DNA from: Halothece sp. MAG
GTDB taxonomy: Bacteria > Cyanobacteriota > Cyanobacteriia > Cyanobacteriales > Rubidibacteraceae
Direction: 5' to 3'
DNA length: 17,172 nucleotides
NCBI GenBank assembly: GCA_018610095.1
Contig: JAHEOB010000208.1
Location: 1-17,172, forward strand
A program made the translations under genes and the position numbers. Shown here piece after piece: positions 14,793 to 17,172 of the stretch. Within the stretch, counting starts at the first letter, position 1. Every line of letters starts with the position of its first letter. The notes beneath the pieces were generated by a model, which saw only the letters and a list, made by a program, of their open reading frames with translations, ran no database searches and was not told where the DNA came from.

Positions 14793-14890
14793 TGAATAAT
14801 CCCATCTTGTTGGACTCCACCTTCTATAATTTGAATTTGGCTGCGCGATCGCTCCTTGGGAGCGGTGACCCGAAGGGTCAATCGCGCCAT
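14771..14890 (-). CDS. possible 39-aa small ORF running through the structured repeat
   Basis: An ATG at 14890-14888 follows the DUF1622 stop codon after one base (TAG-T-ATG), an arrangement that would allow translational coupling. The frame starts MARLTLRVTAPKERSR, which is the 45-nt repeat in translation, and continues SQIQIIEGGVQQDGIIHY before a TGA at 14771-14773. The second part looks protein-like but I recognise no family. It overlaps the last 22 bp of the peptidase gene on the other strand. The repeat-derived first part suggests a gene remnant into which the element was inserted, or fortuitous coding. No independent ribosome-binding site is seen. Confidence 0.22.
   Translation of the reverse strand: MARLTLRVTAPKERSRSQIQIIEGGVQQDGIIHYSSKSK
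14843..14887. repeat. 45-nt three-way-junction palindromic element
   Basis: The element folds into three stems with one unpaired base. The outer stem is GCGCGAT (14843-14849) with ATCGCGC (14881-14887). Hairpin 1 is CGCTCC-TTG-GGAGCG (14850-14864). Hairpin 2 is TGACCC-GAA-GGGTCA (14866-14880). Only G14865 is unpaired outside the loops, and the fold is about the same on both strands. A HIP1 octamer lies at 14845-14852. It sits in the 99-bp gap between convergent genes. It resembles the short structured repeats scattered through many cyanobacterial genomes, REP- or MITE-like, but there is no second copy in this window. No T-run follows on either strand, so a plain terminator is less likely. Confidence 0.7.
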
Positions 14891-14891
14891 A

Positions 14892-15281
14892 CTAAAGGGG
14901 AGAGACTTCTTGTTGTTGAGTAGAAGCATTTCCCTGTTTAATGGAGCGTTCTAAGAGTAAATTCAAAACCGTTCTGACCGCAATAATTGCTGTCAGTTTC
15001 GCAAAATCTTCCCATTGACTTGATGCGGTTGTTTTGAGAATACTTGCCCCAATTAAAAAACTTAAACCCAGGGAGAAAGAATAACTCATTGATAAACGGC
15101 TTTGCTGAAACGCATCAATGGCTTTACCTCGAAATATCCCATTCCCAACATAAATCACTAAAGCCCGTACCACCCCAAAAAAAATAATCATTAATGATAA
15201 TAGCTGGCAGAAGCTGATCATTAAACTATTAAGAATAAGAACAATATTAGTAATTTCTTGATTCCAAACTTCAATAATCAT
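14892..15281 (-). CDS. DUF1622 family membrane protein
   Basis: The 129-aa protein is mostly hydrophobic. Helices lie at about 12-46 (a long stretch that may be two helices), 67-85 and 93-111. FFGVVRALVIYV, then MSYSFSLGLSFLIGASILKT, and FAKLTAIIAVRTVLNLLLERSIK match the DUF1622 pattern as I recall it. In that pattern a conserved R follows the first helix and the protein ends with a RTxLNxxLExE-like motif. No function is known for the family. ATG 15281 has only a weak AGAG ahead. The 262-bp gap upstream contains repeated AAGGTATTTTAA boxes that may be regulatory. It runs convergent to the peptidase gene. Confidence 0.8.
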   Translation of the reverse strand: MIIEVWNQEITNIVLILNSLMISFCQLLSLMIIFFGVVRALVIYVGNGIFRGKAIDAFQQSRLSMSYSFSLGLSFLIGASILKTTASSQWEDFAKLTAIIAVRTVLNLLLERSIKQGNASTQQQEVSPL

Positions 15282-15304
15282 AAGTCTCTGTTATTTAAAT
15301 TGTC

Positions 15305-15397
15305 TTAAAATACCTTGTTTACTTAAATTTCAAGTCATTTGACGTTCGTAAGCCTATTCCCTGAACAAATTTTCCTTATAGAAAATTAAAATACCTT
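15305..15397 (-). repeat. 12-bp direct repeats upstream of the DUF1622 gene
   Basis: AAGGTATTTTAA (minus strand) occurs exactly at 15305-15316 and again at 15386-15397, 81 bp apart. A related GGTATTTCTTACC (itself GGTA/TACC symmetrical) lies at 15439-15451. All sit between the DUF1622 and flavodiiron genes. The copy nearest the gene overlaps a candidate -10 (TATTTT) with TTGAAA 15 bp upstream, a short spacer. They may be regulator boxes for the DUF1622 gene. The rest of this 262-bp gap shows nothing I can assign. Confidence 0.3.
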
Positions 15398-15543
15398 AAT
15401 AGCTTCTATTGATGCAGTGGTAATGACTAAGAGTTACTGGTAAGAAATACCATCTCCTTAGAATGTGACAACTCACTTACCTTGCTTACTTCTTAATTAA
15501 CTAGTTTTTTCCATTCTCCCACACCTTTGATAGCAAAGCAATC

Positions 15544-17172
15544 TTAATAATGATTGCCAGAACGACGATGATGCACCGCTGTCACCTTATCGGGTTCTAA
15601 GACGTTTCCTGCTTTTGCGACGCCATAAATTAACCAATGATCGCCACATTCCATACGATTTTCCACTTGCAATTCCAGGTAAGCTAGTGCTTGTTTAATG
15701 ATGAGACAACCGTTTTCTGCCTCTTCGGTTTCGATGCCGGCAAAGCGATCTTCTCCCGGGGAAAAGTTTTTCATAAAGTGTTTCTGGAGTTGCTTTCCTT
15801 CTGGGAGAATATTGAGAACAAACGAATCTCCGATGTGCATTAAGGATTCGATCGCGCGTTCTTTGGCAACAGCAACGGTTACCCCTGGCGGTGAAAAGGT
15901 GGCTTGGGAAACCCAAGAGGCTAACATCCCATTCGCCACTTCTCCTTTCTGGGCAGTGACAATACATAAGGGTCCCACAACTCGCCCTAATGCTTGTTCC
16001 GTTCGAGCAGCAAGGGAATCACTCCCTCCTTGACGCACCGTTTGTTTTTTCTGTTTCTGTTTCCGTTTCAGTTTTTGGGCAAAATCGGTTCCTGCTTCTT
16101 CACAGTATTTCAAGGTACTATCGGTGGGCTTAAATTTCACGCGAATGGGTTCAAACCCAAACCGAAACCCAGCATCTTTAATTTTTTGTTCTAATTGATC
16201 AATAGCTTCTCCACTCCAACCGTAAGAACCAAAAACCCCAGCTAGTTGCGTGGTTTCTGCTGTGGAAAGAATTATTCCTAAAGCGGTTTGGATTTGGGTG
16301 GGGGCATGCCCGCCAAGGGTCGGAGATCCGATGATAAATCCTGCGGTATTTTGAATAATGGATGGAATAGTTTCGGAGTCACTAAATTCACAATTAATGG
16401 CTTCAACGGCAACACCTGCTTTAGTTACCCCTCGCGCGATCGCGTTAGCAATGGTTGTGGTATTGCCATAAGCAGAGGCATATAATAGTGCTACTTTAGT
16501 AGTTTGTTGTTGTTGCTGATTTAGCCATTCTTGATAAGAATTGGTTAATTGCTGTAAGCCATAACGGACAATGGGACCGTGACCGGTTGCATAAATGTTA
16601 GCGGATTTCCCTTGAAATTTTTCTAAAATCGTCGCTACTTGAGTGGCATGAGGGGCAATTAAACAATCAAAATAATAACGTCGATCTTCTTGATAAACTT
16701 GCCATCCTTCATCAAAAATCTGTTCCCCACAAACGTGCGCTCCAAATAATTTATCAGTAAACAGAATTTGCGTTTTAGGATCATAAGTACAGAGTTGATC
16801 TGACCATCGTGGGGTGGGAGTTAAAATAAATTCTAAACAATGACCTTTACCTAAATCTAGCGTTTCTTCCCCTTTGATTACTCGATAATTAACATCATTT
16901 TCCCCAAGGAGTTGCTGTAGGGAAATCGCTGCGGGATTAGAACAGACTAAGGTTACGTTGGGAATTAATGGCAATAAGGCTTTGAGCGTTTCCGCACGGT
17001 TGGGATTAACATGACCCAAAATTAAATAATCAATTTCTGCTAGAGAAATCCGTTTTTGAAGTGATTCAAGAAAAATGTCAGTAAAGGATTCACCTGGGGG
17101 ATCAAATAATGCCGTTTTTTCCGCTTGAATTAAATAAGAATTAGCGGTTGTTCCCCGTTGCAAACCATATTC
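15544..17172 (-). CDS. flavodiiron protein, Flv1/Flv2 type, 5' end missing
   Basis: Cyanobacterial flavodiiron proteins pass electrons to O2 and protect the photosystems. The frame is open at the right edge (first visible codons E-Y-G-L-Q), so roughly 30-45 N-terminal residues lie outside. 542 residues are seen. The metallo-beta-lactamase-like domain is first. The flavodoxin domain begins near residue 225 (VALLYASAYGNTTTIANAIA, then FIIGSPTLGGHAP). After a basic linker (KLKRKQKQKKQ) comes the C-terminal flavin reductase domain (GRVVGPLCIVTAQKGEVANG), present only in phototroph proteins. The canonical HxExDH diiron motif reads HVNPNR here. The next ligands are Arg in TPRW and Lys in DKLFG, and His is kept in GHGPI. 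This loss pattern fits the Flv1/Flv2 class, which pairs with Flv3/Flv4. The partner is not in the window, so the exact paralogue is open. Confidence 0.88.
   Translation of the reverse strand, partial: EYGLQRGTTANSYLIQAEKTALFDPPGESFTDIFLESLQKRISLAEIDYLILGHVNPNRAETLKALLPLIPNVTLVCSNPAAISLQQLLGENDVNYRVIKGEETLDLGKGHCLEFILTPTPRWSDQLCTYDPKTQILFTDKLFGAHVCGEQIFDEGWQVYQEDRRYYFDCLIAPHATQVATILEKFQGKSANIYATGHGPIVRYGLQQLTNSYQEWLNQQQQQTTKVALLYASAYGNTTTIANAIARGVTKAGVAVEAINCEFSDSETIPSIIQNTAGFIIGSPTLGGHAPTQIQTALGIILSTAETTQLAGVFGSYGWSGEAIDQLEQKIKDAGFRFGFEPIRVKFKPTDSTLKYCEEAGTDFAQKLKRKQKQKKQTVRQGGSDSLAARTEQALGRVVGPLCIVTAQKGEVANGMLASWVSQATFSPPGVTVAVAKERAIESLMHIGDSFVLNILPEGKQLQKHFMKNFSPGEDRFAGIETEEAENGCLIIKQALAYLELQVENRMECGDHWLIYGVAKAGNVLEPDKVTAVHHRRSGNHY

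Noticed and set aside
15529..15543. Small hairpin (CTTTG/CAAAG) after the flavodiiron stop codon as a terminator
   Set aside because: Only five A/T-rich pairs and no U-tract after it on the minus strand.
15695..16485. Several plus- and minus-strand reading frames of 65-111 codons within the flavodiiron gene
   Set aside because: They overlap a well-supported conserved protein in other frames and have no domain, start signal or independent support.

Overview
The window reads as a piece of core cyanobacterial chromosome. The octamer GCGATCGC (the HIP1 palindrome, a cyanobacterial hallmark) occurs ten times in 17.2 kb. Several genes are cyanobacterial or phototroph types: a flavodiiron protein with a C-terminal flavin reductase domain, a UbiA prenyltransferase of the plastoquinone pathway, and an SLT-like SLC13 transporter. 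A unicellular Chroococcales-like, possibly Halothece- or Cyanothece-like, host is plausible, but the sequence alone does not fix the genus. I see no rRNA, tRNA, CRISPR array, insertion sequence or phage gene. Every intergenic gap is shorter than 300 bp.

Left part (1-5716). A partial EamA-type transporter leaves the left edge on the minus strand. SppA protease, an AroH chorismate mutase and biotin synthase follow on the plus strand. Facing them is a minus-strand pair, an RsuA/RluB-type pseudouridine synthase followed by a RodZ-like protein. Divergent from that pair is a DUF2993 protein, which runs tail-to-tail into an alpha/beta hydrolase.

Middle part (5717-12677). infC (translation initiation factor IF3) is followed by a convergent ubiA. 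ubiA is divergent from ppx (exopolyphosphatase), which runs tail-to-tail into a minus-strand pair: a yifB/comM-like AAA ATPase and an SLC13/SLT transporter with two RCK_C domains.

Right part (12678-17172). An AT-rich gene encodes an unrecognised membrane protein with separated CxxC pairs. It is followed by a HIT hydrolase and a secreted LysM/M23 peptidase, then by a compact 45-nt structured element. Last are a DUF1622 membrane protein and a flavodiiron protein cut by the right edge. The genes are mostly unrelated housekeeping functions packed tightly, with three convergent pairs overlapping at their 3' ends. They do not form one pathway, and I found no clear new multi-gene system.

The points most worth a second look are: the 45-nt three-way-junction element, which is also an open 15-codon cassette; a possible relocation of the active-site carboxylate in AroH; the non-canonical diiron site of the flavodiiron protein; the Bacillus-like BioB subtype; and the unrecognised CxxC membrane protein.
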